A stretch of DNA of 51,070 bases. Source: an uncultured Prevotellaceae bacterium. Lineage in GTDB: Bacteria > Bacteroidota > Bacteroidia > Bacteroidales > Bacteroidaceae. The notes under the pieces were generated by a model, which saw only the letters and a list, made by a program, of their open reading frames with translations, was not told the DNA's origin and ran no database searches. Both the position numbers and the translations under genes were made by a program. The DNA lies in NCBI GenBank assembly GCA_947166305.1, contig CAMVDV010000023.1, forward strand, positions 1-51,070, in the 5' to 3' direction. This document shows positions 34,577 through 43,500 of this stretch, piece after piece. How positions within the stretch are numbered: position 1 is the first letter of the stretch; each line of letters begins with the position of its first letter.

Positions 34577-34662
34577 GGACGCGCCACGGCGCGTCCCTAC
34601 ATGCGGCGGAGGCGCATCAGACGAGGATTTGACGCCCTGTAGGGACGCGCCGTGGCGCGTCC
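34577..34662. repeat. Two GGACGCGCC palindromes as inverted ends of an 86-bp element
   Basis: GGACGCGCCACGGCGCGTCC (34577-34596) and GGACGCGCCGTGGCGCGTCC (34643-34662), flanked inwards by CCTAC and GTAGG, face each other around 46 bp. Single copies occur at 35951 and 46948. Confidence 0.85.
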
Positions 34663-34664
34663 GT

Positions 34665-34862
34665 GCATTAGTAAACGTCCATTCATCCATTAGTAAACGT
34701 CCATTCATCCATTAGTAAACGTCCATTCATCCATTAGTAAACGCCGATTTATTCATTAGTAAACGTCCAACCACTCAGTAGTAGTTTCTGAAAAGCTCAC
34801 GAGGACTTCGCAAAAACCTCACGAGGACTTCCCAAAAAGCACACGAGGATTTCGCCAAAAGC
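34665..34862. repeat. 22-nt register array i2/i3, nine units, word switch
   Basis: Nine units start at 34665. Units 1-5 carry CATTAGTAAACGTCC, unit 6 is transitional (TCAGTAGTAGTTTCTG), and units 7-9 carry CACGAGGACTTCGCAAAA. The step is 22 nt across the whole array, including the change of word. It lies between the convergent trkH and YbhN-like genes. Confidence 0.92.
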
Positions 34863-34873
34863 ACGCGTGGTGT

Positions 34874-35839
34874 CTATTTTCTCCTCAGCGAGAGAGCCAT
34901 CATGGACCACAGGCCGAGCACTGCCACGAGCAGCGTCTGGAGCGTGTGGACAATGAGGACAAAGACGGCGGCCTCTGTCTGACCGACGCCGTAGAGCACC
35001 AAAACCGTCTTGACGGCAAAGTGCCACGAGCCTGCACCGTTGGGCGTGGGGACAAGCACGGCGTAGGTGCCCACCACGAAGGCCACGAGTGCGGCGGCAG
35101 GACCGAGTGCTGCCGTGAAGTCGAAGCAGAAGAACGTCAGGTAGAAGTGAAGGTAGTAGCTCACCCAGATGCCCACGGAATAGGCGACGAAGAGCAGCGG
35201 CTGCTCCAGCTTCAGCACGGAGAGGAGGCCTCTGAGCAGTCCGGAACCGCGCAGAAACCTCTGCGCCAGAAACACGATGGCAAACATTGCCAGCACGCCG
35301 CAGAGCAGAGTCACCACCCAGCCCGTCAGCGAGAAACGCTCCACAAGACTGCTCAACGACATGCCTGTCTGCCGGAAGAACGTCAGGAAGACAGGAATCT
35401 GCGTCAGGAACGTCAGCAAGGAGAGCACGAGGATGAGCACCGTGTCGATGATGCGCTCCGTCACCACCGTGCCCAGGCCCGTGCTGAAGTTGGTGCCCTC
35501 GTAGCGCTTGAGTACGCCGCACCGTAGCACTTCGCCCACCCGAGGCACGACAAGGCTGCTGGCATAGCTCAGGAAGACGGCGTGCGTGCAAGTGGAAAGG
35601 CGCGGACGCTCGCCGGCTGGAGCCAGCACTTGCCTCCAGCGCATGGCGCGAAGCACCTGTGCCAGGATGCCGAACGGCATACTCAGCAGCATCCACGTCC
35701 ACGACATCCTGTGGCTCAAGGCATCCGCGAGCTCCTCCCAACTGATGCCACGATACATCCACCACAAGATGCCGACGGCCAGGACCAAAGGCAAGCCCAC
35801 CCTGACAGGCTTGGCTATGCTATGAATTATCGGTTTCAC
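34874..35839 (-). CDS. YbhN/AglD-like integral membrane protein (LPG synthase TM-domain family)
   Basis: A protein of 321 residues with about eight transmembrane helices and the motifs of the lysylphosphatidylglycerol synthase transmembrane-domain family: MSWTWMLLSMPFGILAQVLRAMRW near residue 55, SYASSLVVPRVGEVLRCGVL at about 107-126, and VVGTYAVLVPTPNGAGSWHFA near 270. It has no aminoacyltransferase domain, so it is not MprF. Members are thought to move or modify lipids. The start is GTG at 35837-35839. It is divergent from rsmA; a TACCTTTG element lies on the minus strand at 35898-35905. Confidence 0.8.
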   Translation of the reverse strand: MKPIIHSIAKPVRVGLPLVLAVGILWWMYRGISWEELADALSHRMSWTWMLLSMPFGILAQVLRAMRWRQVLAPAGERPRLSTCTHAVFLSYASSLVVPRVGEVLRCGVLKRYEGTNFSTGLGTVVTERIIDTVLILVLSLLTFLTQIPVFLTFFRQTGMSLSSLVERFSLTGWVVTLLCGVLAMFAIVFLAQRFLRGSGLLRGLLSVLKLEQPLLFVAYSVGIWVSYYLHFYLTFFCFDFTAALGPAAALVAFVVGTYAVLVPTPNGAGSWHFAVKTVLVLYGVGQTEAAVFVLIVHTLQTLLVAVLGLWSMMALSLRRK

Positions 35840-35950
35840 GATGAGATTTTCCTCCCACTTCTTTCACTTGTCGCAAATTCTTCGTACTTTTGCACTGCAA
35901 AGGTAAGAAAAAAAGTTGAAAGTAGAACTTCGACAGTTGAAAATGTGCAT

Positions 35951-35976
35951 GTAGGGACGCGCCGTGGCGCGTCCGC
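35951..35976. repeat. GGACGCGCC palindrome, single copy
   Basis: GTAGGGACGCGCCGTGGCGC followed by GTCCGC: the same element as at 34643 and 46948, here in the rsmA leader. Confidence 0.85.
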
Positions 35977-36012
35977 CAATCGAAGAACAGCAAAACCGTC
36001 ATAAAAAACAAC

Positions 36013-36837
36013 GTGAGATACAAATCAGTCAAGCCAAAGAAGTCCCTCGGGCAGCATTTCCTCACCGACCTCTCCATCGCCAGCCGCATAGCAGACACGG
36101 TGGATGCCTGCCCCGACCTGCCAGTCCTCGAAGTCGGGCCGGGCATGGGAGTCATGACACAATTCCTCCGACAGAAGCCGAGACCCTTGAAAGTGGTGGA
36201 GATCGACTTTGAAAGTGTGGCTTACCTCAGGCGAAACTTTCCCGAACTGGAAGACTGCATCATCGAGGACGACTTCCTCAAGATGCATCTCGACCGCACG
36301 TTCCAAGGCTCGCCCTTCGTGCTGACCGGCAACTATCCCTACAACATCTCCAGCCAAATCTTCTTCAAGATGCTCGACTTCAAGGAACTCATTCCCTGCT
36401 GCACGGGCATGATACAGAAAGAAGTGGCGGAACGCATCGCCGCAGGCCCTGGCAGCAAGACCTACGGCATACTGAGCGTGCTCATCCAGGCTTGGTATGA
36501 CGTGGAATATCTCTTCACGGTGGAGCCGGGTGTCTTTAACCCACCGCCAAAGGTCCGCAGCGCTGTCGTCCGCCTCATGCGCAACAAGACCGTAGAGCTC
36601 GGCTGCGACGAGAAGCTCTTCCGAAGGCTTGTCAAGACCACCTTCAACCAGAGGCGAAAGACCTTGCGCAACAACATCCGGCCGCTCCTCACGGCACTGA
36701 CGGCAGAACGTAACCTCACGAACGACTTCTCCCAACTGCTTGCCGAACCCATCATGCAGCAACGGCCCGAACAACTCAGCGTGGCAGACTTCGTCCGACT
36801 CACGCAGAGGCTCCAGCAAGAACTGCAAAGACAATGA
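36013..36837 (+). CDS. rsmA: 16S rRNA (adenine1518/1519-N6) dimethyltransferase
   Basis: KsgA-type rRNA methylase that modifies two adenines at the 3' end of 16S rRNA during 30S assembly. Signatures: KPKKSLGQHFLTDL at the start, EVGPGMGVMTQFL (AdoMet site, about 40), VVEIDFESV, and NYPYNISSQIFFK (the catalytic NLPY-like motif, about 112). The C-terminal domain contains FNQRRKTLRNN. The 274-residue length is normal. The start is GTG at 36013, which leaves the expected short N-terminus. A TACTTTTG element lies at 35885-35892. fbp follows after 40 bp on the same strand. Confidence 0.95.
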   Translation: MRYKSVKPKKSLGQHFLTDLSIASRIADTVDACPDLPVLEVGPGMGVMTQFLRQKPRPLKVVEIDFESVAYLRRNFPELEDCIIEDDFLKMHLDRTFQGSPFVLTGNYPYNISSQIFFKMLDFKELIPCCTGMIQKEVAERIAAGPGSKTYGILSVLIQAWYDVEYLFTVEPGVFNPPPKVRSAVVRLMRNKTVELGCDEKLFRRLVKTTFNQRRKTLRNNIRPLLTALTAERNLTNDFSQLLAEPIMQQRPEQLSVADFVRLTQRLQQELQRQ

Positions 36838-36877
36838 GGACAGTAAGCCAGAAAAGCACAACGAGACAAACAGACCA

Positions 36878-38752
36878 ATGACAGAATCTCCCGACAAACG
36901 ACTCCTACAGCTGCTTTCGCAGACTTTCCCCAACAGCGAAAGCGCCAGCACGGAAATCATCAATCTGGAAGCCATACTCAGTCTTCCGAAAGGCACGGAA
37001 CACTTCGTGGCCGACATCCACGGCGAGCATGAGGCTTTCCTCCACATCCTCCGCAACGCCAGCGGCAATATCAAGCGCAAAGTCCACGACCTCTTCCAGG
37101 GCTCGCTCCCCGAAGATGTCATGCGCGACCTCTGTACATTAATATATTATCCCGAGAAACGACTGGAGATGATAGAGGAAGGAACCGACGACGACCTGTC
37201 TCCTTTCTACGCACAGACACTGCTCCGACTCATCGCAGTATGCAGGTCGGTGAGCAGCAAATACACCAGAAGCAAGGTCCGAAAAGCGTTGCCCCGACAG
37301 TTTGCCTACATCATAGAGGAACTCCTCCACGAGAATCTCGACGATGAAGACAAGGACGTCTATGTCCGTCGCATCGTGGAAACCATCATCCAGACAGGTC
37401 AGGCCAGGAACTTCATCGTGGCCGTCTGCAACGTCATACACAAACTTAGCATCGACCAGCTGCATATCCTCGGCGATATCTACGACCGCGGACCGGGCGC
37501 ACACATCATCATGGACTATCTCCTGACGCGCGACAACTTCGATCTTCAATGGGGAAACCACGATATTCTCTGGATGGGTGCGGCCGTAGGAAACGACGCG
37601 TGCATCTGCAATGTGCTTCGTCTCAGCCTCCGGTACGCTAACCTCGCCACGTTGGAGGACGGATATGGCATCAACCTCCTGCCTCTCGCCACCTTTGCAA
37701 TGGAGCGATATCAGGACGATCCCTGCACCGAGTTCATGCCCATCGCACAGGCCGAGCAGCCGCTCGACGAGAAGACAGCACTGCTTTCGGCAAGGATGCA
37801 CAAGGCCATCACCATCATTCAGTTCAAGAAGGAAACGGAGATATTCCGCCGGCACCCTGAGTGGAAGATGGAGGACCGCTGCCTTGTCTGCGAACCGCTC
37901 ACGGCAGAAGAGAACGAACTGATGCAGAAACTCCATCACTCCTTCCGTATCAGCGAGAAACTCCACAAGCACATCCGCACAATCCTCTCGCACGGAAGCA
38001 TGTACAGCATTTGCAATCAGAACCTTCTCTTCCATGCTTCGGTGCCATTGAACGAGGATGGGACGCTGAAGGAAGTGGAGATTATGGGCCGACGCTACAG
38101 CGGACGTGAGCTGATGGACTACATCGGGCAGCTTGTGCGTGCTGCCTTCCAGCATGACACGCCTGCCGACCTGAAGGCTTTCGCCAAGGATTATTTCCTT
38201 TACCTCTGGTGCGGACCGGACTCACCACTTTTCGATAAGTCGAAGATGGCTACTTATGAGCGCTACTTCCTCACTGACCCTCAGACGCATCATGAGGAGA
38301 AAGGTGCCTATTATCGCCTGCGTGAGGACCCGGAGGTGTGCAGGCGTATCCTCGATGCCTTCGGCGTGGAGGGCGAGAACCGCCACATCATCAACGGACA
38401 TGTGCCCGTTCATGCCAGCCGGGGTGAGAACCCTGTGAAGGCGGACGGCATGCTTATGGTCATCGACGGCGGCTTTTCCAAGGCTTATCACCATACGACT
38501 GGCATCGCAGGCTACACGCTTGTCTATCACAGCCGGGGCTTTCAGCTCATTCAGCATGAGCCTTTCACGAGCACGGCGGATGCGGTTGCCAAGGGAACGG
38601 ACATCAAGAGCAGCACTCAGATTGAGGTGATGGCGGGCCATCGTGTCCGGGTGCGCGACACGGACAAGGGTCGTGAGCTGCAACAGCAGATTGATGAGCT
38701 GCGACAGCTGCTCCATGCCTACCGTCACGGCCTTATCAAGGAGAAGAGATGA
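36878..38752 (+). CDS. fbp: Class III fructose-1,6-bisphosphatase
   Basis: A gluconeogenic phosphatase of the Firmicutes/Bacteroidetes type, belonging to the calcineurin-like metallophosphoesterases. Metal motifs: VADIHGEHEAF (near 48), DIYDRGPGAH (near 200) and WGNHDILWMGAA (near 225). The C-terminal part has NGHVPVHASRGENPVKADG and VIDGGFSKAYH. I use the ATG at 36878 (624 residues): the longer frame overlaps rsmA, and its first 46 residues are low quality. Confidence 0.95.
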   Translation: MTESPDKRLLQLLSQTFPNSESASTEIINLEAILSLPKGTEHFVADIHGEHEAFLHILRNASGNIKRKVHDLFQGSLPEDVMRDLCTLIYYPEKRLEMIEEGTDDDLSPFYAQTLLRLIAVCRSVSSKYTRSKVRKALPRQFAYIIEELLHENLDDEDKDVYVRRIVETIIQTGQARNFIVAVCNVIHKLSIDQLHILGDIYDRGPGAHIIMDYLLTRDNFDLQWGNHDILWMGAAVGNDACICNVLRLSLRYANLATLEDGYGINLLPLATFAMERYQDDPCTEFMPIAQAEQPLDEKTALLSARMHKAITIIQFKKETEIFRRHPEWKMEDRCLVCEPLTAEENELMQKLHHSFRISEKLHKHIRTILSHGSMYSICNQNLLFHASVPLNEDGTLKEVEIMGRRYSGRELMDYIGQLVRAAFQHDTPADLKAFAKDYFLYLWCGPDSPLFDKSKMATYERYFLTDPQTHHEEKGAYYRLREDPEVCRRILDAFGVEGENRHIINGHVPVHASRGENPVKADGMLMVIDGGFSKAYHHTTGIAGYTLVYHSRGFQLIQHEPFTSTADAVAKGTDIKSSTQIEVMAGHRVRVRDTDKGRELQQQIDELRQLLHAYRHGLIKEKR

Positions 38753-38791
38753 AAGAGGGCGAGCGAGGTTGTCTCTTTGGGAATGAATAAA

Positions 38792-38879
38792 CGCCGCACG
38801 CTGCGTTTGTCATCGCCGCACGCGACGTTTCCAATCGCCGCACGCGGAAACAGCCATCGCCGCACGCGGAGTTTCCTGC
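38792..38879. repeat. 22-nt register array j
   Basis: Four units start at 38792 with CGCCGCACGCG plus a variable half. The last unit ends one base before the pssA stop codon (38881-38883). It lies between the convergent fbp and pssA genes. Confidence 0.9.
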
Positions 38880-38880
38880 C

Positions 38881-39582
38881 TCAGCCTTTTGTGATTTTGG
38901 GAAAGACTGCCGAGAGGAGGATATACCACAGGATGATGAGGTATAGCCCTGTGGGGTCGAAGGCGAGGATGGGCAGGCAGCCGAGCAGGAAGACGTAGCG
39001 CTCGCGGTTGTCCTGCCAGCTCATGTTGCGGAACTTCAGCGCCAGCATGGGGATTTCGGCGATGAGCAGGAAGCAGAACATCAGCATGAAGAGGAAGAGA
39101 AAGAGGGCGTTGAACTTCAGCGAGACGAGGAATGCGTGCTGGCTCAGCACGAGGCTCCCCCAGAAGAGGGCGTTGGCGGGCGTGGGAAGCCCGATGAATC
39201 CGTAGTGCTGCCGTTCGTCGAGGTTGAACTTGGCCAGGCGCAATGCAGAGAATCCAGCCATGATGAAGGCCGAGTAGGGCAGGAATCGTTTGACGGGCAG
39301 GAGTGCCTCGGGACAGTGGACCTCGTGGAAAAGGTAGAACAATATCGCGCTTGGTGCCACGCCGAAGGTGACGATGTCGGCCAGAGAGTCCAGCTCTTTG
39401 CCAATAGGCGAAGAGATGCCCAGCGCACGGGCCGTCATGCCATCGAAGAAATCGAACACGGCGCCGCACACTATCATGAGCACTGCCCACTGATACTGCC
39501 CGTGGAAAGCCGAGCCGGCCGCTATGCAGCCGCATATCAGGTTGCAGCATGTCAGGATATTCGGAAGGTTGATCAATGTCAT
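38881..39582 (-). CDS. pssA: CDP-diacylglycerol-serine O-phosphatidyltransferase
   Basis: A membrane enzyme that makes phosphatidylserine from CDP-diacylglycerol and serine. The CDP-alcohol phosphotransferase motif DGx2ARx8Gx3Dx3D is intact as DGMTARALGISSPIGKELDS (about 48-67) followed by LAD. There are about seven helices. I use the ATG at 39582 (233 residues); the TTG two codons upstream is a weaker choice. It lies downstream of psd on the same strand, with a palindromic repeat in the 95-bp gap, so the two steps of phosphatidylethanolamine synthesis are paired. Confidence 0.93.
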   Translation of the reverse strand: MTLINLPNILTCCNLICGCIAAGSAFHGQYQWAVLMIVCGAVFDFFDGMTARALGISSPIGKELDSLADIVTFGVAPSAILFYLFHEVHCPEALLPVKRFLPYSAFIMAGFSALRLAKFNLDERQHYGFIGLPTPANALFWGSLVLSQHAFLVSLKFNALFLFLFMLMFCFLLIAEIPMLALKFRNMSWQDNRERYVFLLGCLPILAFDPTGLYLIILWYILLSAVFPKITKG

Positions 39583-39589
39583 TTGCAAG

Positions 39590-39625
39590 ACCCCTCTAAA
39601 TCTCCCCTTAAAGGGGAGACTTCAT
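39590..39625. repeat. CCCCTTAAAGGGG-type palindrome
   Basis: GACCCCTCTAAATCTCCCCT-TAAAGGGGAGACTT, nearly identical to the copy at 32861, directly upstream of the pssA start. Confidence 0.87.
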
Positions 39626-39677
39626 TTTCAAACAAGTTTTATTCCTTAATCTTTTATCTATTATCCAAATTCACTAT

Positions 39678-40436
39678 TCAAGACTCCTCAACATCTCCTC
39701 TTGAAGGGGAAACTTTCTCCCTCCCTTTAAGGGAGGGCTGGGGTGGGTCCTTCAGCTTAGCCACTACGGTTTCGTTGCCCACCGTCTTCTGGTGGAGCTT
39801 CACCTGCACGTCGGTGCCGAGGGGCAGGTACAGGTCGACGCGCGAACCGAACTTGATGAATCCCAGATGTTCGTCGACGAAGCACTCCTCACCCTCGCCG
39901 TGGTAGGTGACGATGCGTCGGGCCATGGCTCCCGCCACCTGCCGTGCCAGGATTTCAGTGCCGTCGGGCGTCTCGATGACCACCGTGCATCGCTCGTTCT
40001 CCTCGCTCGCCTTGGGCAGCCAGGCACGGTGGAAGTTGCCGTCGTAGTGTCGGACATACTTCACAGTGCCGTCCACGGGAATCCAATTGGCGTGGACATT
40101 GAACAGACTCATGAAGATGCTCACCATGATGCGTCGGTCGTGGAAGTACTCGTTCTCCTCCGTTTCCTCCACCACCACGACCTTTCCGTCGGCCGGAGCC
40201 ACTACGATGCCCTCCGTCTCGCCCTCGAAGGTGCGGATAGGGCACTGGAAGAAGTTGAGCAACACACCGTAGAGCACGGCACTGAGGGCAATGCTTATGT
40301 CGAAATATATCTTCGAGTCGGAGGCATGGAGTATGGCAAAGTTGAGCACAATCAGCACGACGGCACTCCACAGCAACGTGGATTTCCCCTCATGGTGAAG
40401 GCGCATTTTCTTTAGCTTTCTAAGTCTTTTTCCCAT
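39678..40436 (-). CDS. psd: Phosphatidylserine decarboxylase
   Basis: A pyruvoyl enzyme that converts phosphatidylserine to phosphatidylethanolamine. Two N-terminal helices (about 20-65) anchor it. [27 protein letters not shown] and [18 protein letters not shown] follow. Self-cleavage at Gly197-Ser198 in FGSR would give the pyruvoyl group. The enzyme proper ends near residue 228; the remaining 24 residues ([18 protein letters not shown]...) are translated from CCCTTTAAGGG-type palindromes. A promoter lies upstream: TTG, 19 bp, TAACTTTG (40459-40488, minus strand). It is divergent from dnaE. Confidence 0.93.
   Translation of the reverse strand: MGKRLRKLKKMRLHHEGKSTLLWSAVVLIVLNFAILHASDSKIYFDISIALSAVLYGVLLNFFQCPIRTFEGETEGIVVAPADGKVVVVEETEENEYFHDRRIMVSIFMSLFNVHANWIPVDGTVKYVRHYDGNFHRAWLPKASEENERCTVVIETPDGTEILARQVAGAMARRIVTYHGEGEECFVDEHLGFIKFGSRVDLYLPLGTDVQVKLHQKTVGNETVVAKLKDPPQPSLKGREKVSPSRGDVEES
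39680..39755. repeat. Palindrome pair read as the psd tail
   Basis: CAACATCTCCTCTTGAAGGG and TCTCCCTCCCTTTAAGGGAG lie side by side and encode the C-terminal extension and stop of psd. Confidence 0.75.
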
Positions 40437-40458
40437 TTTTTAATGACAAAATTCGGTT

Positions 40459-40488
40459 CAAAGTTAATACTTTTTTTCGAAACGGCAA
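40459..40488 (-). promoter_or_regulatory. Promoter of psd-pssA
   Basis: Minus strand TTG (40488-40486), 19 bp, TAACTTTG (40466-40459), 23 bp before the ATG. Confidence 0.7.
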
Positions 40489-40539
40489 GCGCCCAAGCCA
40501 CGTTTTTCTCGTCCCGACAAAGAAAAAGGCACTAAATCC

Positions 40540-40570
40540 TTGCCCAATCGGAAAAAAAACATTACCTTCG
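40540..40570 (+). promoter_or_regulatory. Promoter of dnaE
   Basis: TTG (40540-40542), 20 bp, TACCTTCG (40563-40570; one mismatch to TAnnTTTG), 27 bp before the ATG. Confidence 0.55.
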
Positions 40571-40597
40571 CCTTCTCAATAAATAATAAACATCAAC

Positions 40598-43500
40598 ATG
40601 GAGGACTTCGTACACCTACACGTCCACTCTCAATACTCACTGCTCGACGGGCAGTCGTCCATCCAGGGAATGGTGGACAAGGCCGTGGCCGACGGCATGC
40701 GCGGCATGGCCCTCACCGACCACGGCAACATGTTCGGCGTCAAAGAGCTGTTCGACTACTGCAAGAAAGTCAACAAAAAGCTCAAGGAGGACGGCAAGCA
40801 GCCCTTCAAACCCATCTTCGGGTGCGAGATGTATGTGGCCCGCGGCGGAGACAAAAGCGTCAAGGAAGGCAAGGAAAACCAGTCCGGATGGCACCTCATC
40901 GTCCTCGCCAAGAACCTCACAGGCTATCATAATCTCATCAAACTCGTCTCCAGATCATGGGTCGACGGCTTCTATACACGCCCACGCACCGACCATCGCG
41001 ACCTGGAACGCTACCACGAAGGACTCATCGTCTGCTCCGCCTGCATCGGAGGCGAAGTGCCCAGGAAGATACAGAGCGGCGACCTCAAGGGCGCAGAAGA
41101 GGCCGTCAAGTGGTTCCACGACATCTGGGGCGACGACTACTACATAGAGTTGCAGCGACACGAGGTGACCAATCCCACACAAATAGCCAACCGCGAGACC
41201 TATGAAGTGCAGAAGCGCGTCAACCCAGTCCTCATCGATCTGGCACGCAAGCACGGCATCAAGCTCATCTGCACCAACGATTCCCACTTCCTCAATCAGG
41301 ATGACGCCGAAGCCCACGACCTCTTGCTGTGCCTCTCCACTGGCAAAGACCTCGACGACCCCAACCGTATGCGCTACAGCAAGCAGGAATGGTTCAAGAC
41401 CAAAGAAGAGATGAACGCCATCTTCCAAGACCTTCCCGAAGCACTTGCCAATACTTGCGAGATACTCGACAAGGTGGAGACGTACAACCTCGAGTCCAAC
41501 CCCATCATGCCCTACTTCCCCATCCCCGAAGACTTCGGCACGGAAGAACTATGGCGGCAGAAATACACCGACGACGACCTGTTCCGAGAGTTCACCACCG
41601 ACGAGAATGGACAGAATCCCTTGCCCGAAGAAGAAGCAAGGAAGAAGGTCGAGAAGCTGGGAGGCACAGACAAACTCTACAGAATCAAGTTCGAGGCCGA
41701 CTACCTCGCCAAGCTCGCCTACGAGGGAGCCGCACGCCTCTACCCGACACCGCTGGCCAAGGAAATCGACGACCGCATCCGCTACGAGCTCCACATCATG
41801 AAGACCATGGGCTTCCCCGGTTACTTTCTCATCGTGCAGGACTTCATCAACAGCGCAAGAGGCGAGCTCGGCGTCTGGGTAGGCCCTGGCCGAGGCTCGG
41901 CAGCAGGTTCCGTTGTGGCATATTGCCTCGGCATCACCAGGCTCGACCCACTCAAGTACGACCTCCTGTTCGAACGATTCCTCAACCCGGACCGCATCTC
42001 ATTGCCCGATATCGACACCGATTTCGACGACGACGGAAGGGGAAAAGTCCTACAATGGGTCATGGATAAGTACGGACACGAGAACTGTGCCCACATAATA
42101 ACATACGGTGTCATGGCAGCAAAAAGCAGTATCAAGGACGTAGGGCGTGTCGAGAAGATTCCACTCGCCGTCGTCAACGCCTGGTGCAAAGCGATGCCCG
42201 ACCGCCTGCCCGATGGCAAGAAGCCTACACTCGAGAACTATATCGAAGCCACCCCTGAGCTTCGCGAAGCAAAGTTCTCGCCCGACCGGCAGATAGCCGA
42301 CACCATTCGCTATGCCCTCAAGCTCGAAGGCACCGTCCGCAACACAGGCATCCATGCTTGTGGCTTCATCATTTGCCGTGATCCTATCAGCGATCATGTT
42401 CCGGTATCAACGGCTGATGACCCGGATTTCCCCGACCGTAAGACTGCCGTCACACAGTTCGACGGCCATGTCATCGAGAGTACCGGGCTCATCAAAATGG
42501 ACTTTCTTGGTCTGAAGACGCTTTCTCAGCTGAAGGAGGCTTGCCGAATCGTCAAGGAAGCCCACGGCGTGGACGTCGATATCGACAAGATTCCTATCGA
42601 CGACGCCCTTACTTATAAGCTTTATCAAGAAGGCCGAACCGTGGGAACCTTCCAGTTTGAGTCGGCAGGAATGCGGAAGTATCTGAAGGAACTGCATCCG
42701 ACTGTCTTCGAAGACCTCATTGCTATGAACGCTCTCTACCGCCCCGGTCCGATGGAATACATTCCGCAGTTCATCAGACGCAAGAACGGTCTGGAGCCCA
42801 TCACGTACGATTTGGATGCTTGCGAAGAATACTTGAAGGACACATACGGTATCACTGTCTATCAAGAGCAAGTCATGTTGCTGTCTCGCAAACTGGCTGG
42901 ATTCACAAGAGGCGAGAGCGATACGCTGCGAAAAGCCATGGGCAAGAAGCAGAAGGCCGTGCTGGACGAACTGAAGCCCAAGTTCATTGAAGGCGGCACG
43001 CGCAACGGTCACGACCCGAAGATACTTGCCAAGATCTGGGGAGACTGGGAGGAGTTTGCCAAATATGCCTTCAACAAGTCGCATGCAGCCTGTTATTCTT
43101 GGGTGGCATACCAGACGGCTTACATGAAGGCGCACTACCCTGCTGAGTTCATGGCTGCTTTGCTCACCCGAGGAAGGGACGACGTGAAGGAGGTGACGAA
43201 GTTGCTGGAGGAGTGCCACGCCATGAAGATAGAGGTGCTCGGGCCTGATGTTAACGAGTCGCACCGCGACTTCGGCGTCAATGACCGTCAGCAGATACGC
43301 TACGGACTGACTGCCATCAAGGGGCTCGGCGAAGCGGCTGTGGGTGCTATCGTTGAGGAGAGGGAGAAGAACGGGCCGTTCCGCGACATCTTTGACTTTG
43401 CTGAGCGTGTGAACATGACGAACGTCAAGCGCAGTGGAATGGAGTGCCTTGCCTTGAGCGGTGCCTTCGATGGCATTGCTCCCGACATTCGCCGCGAGCA

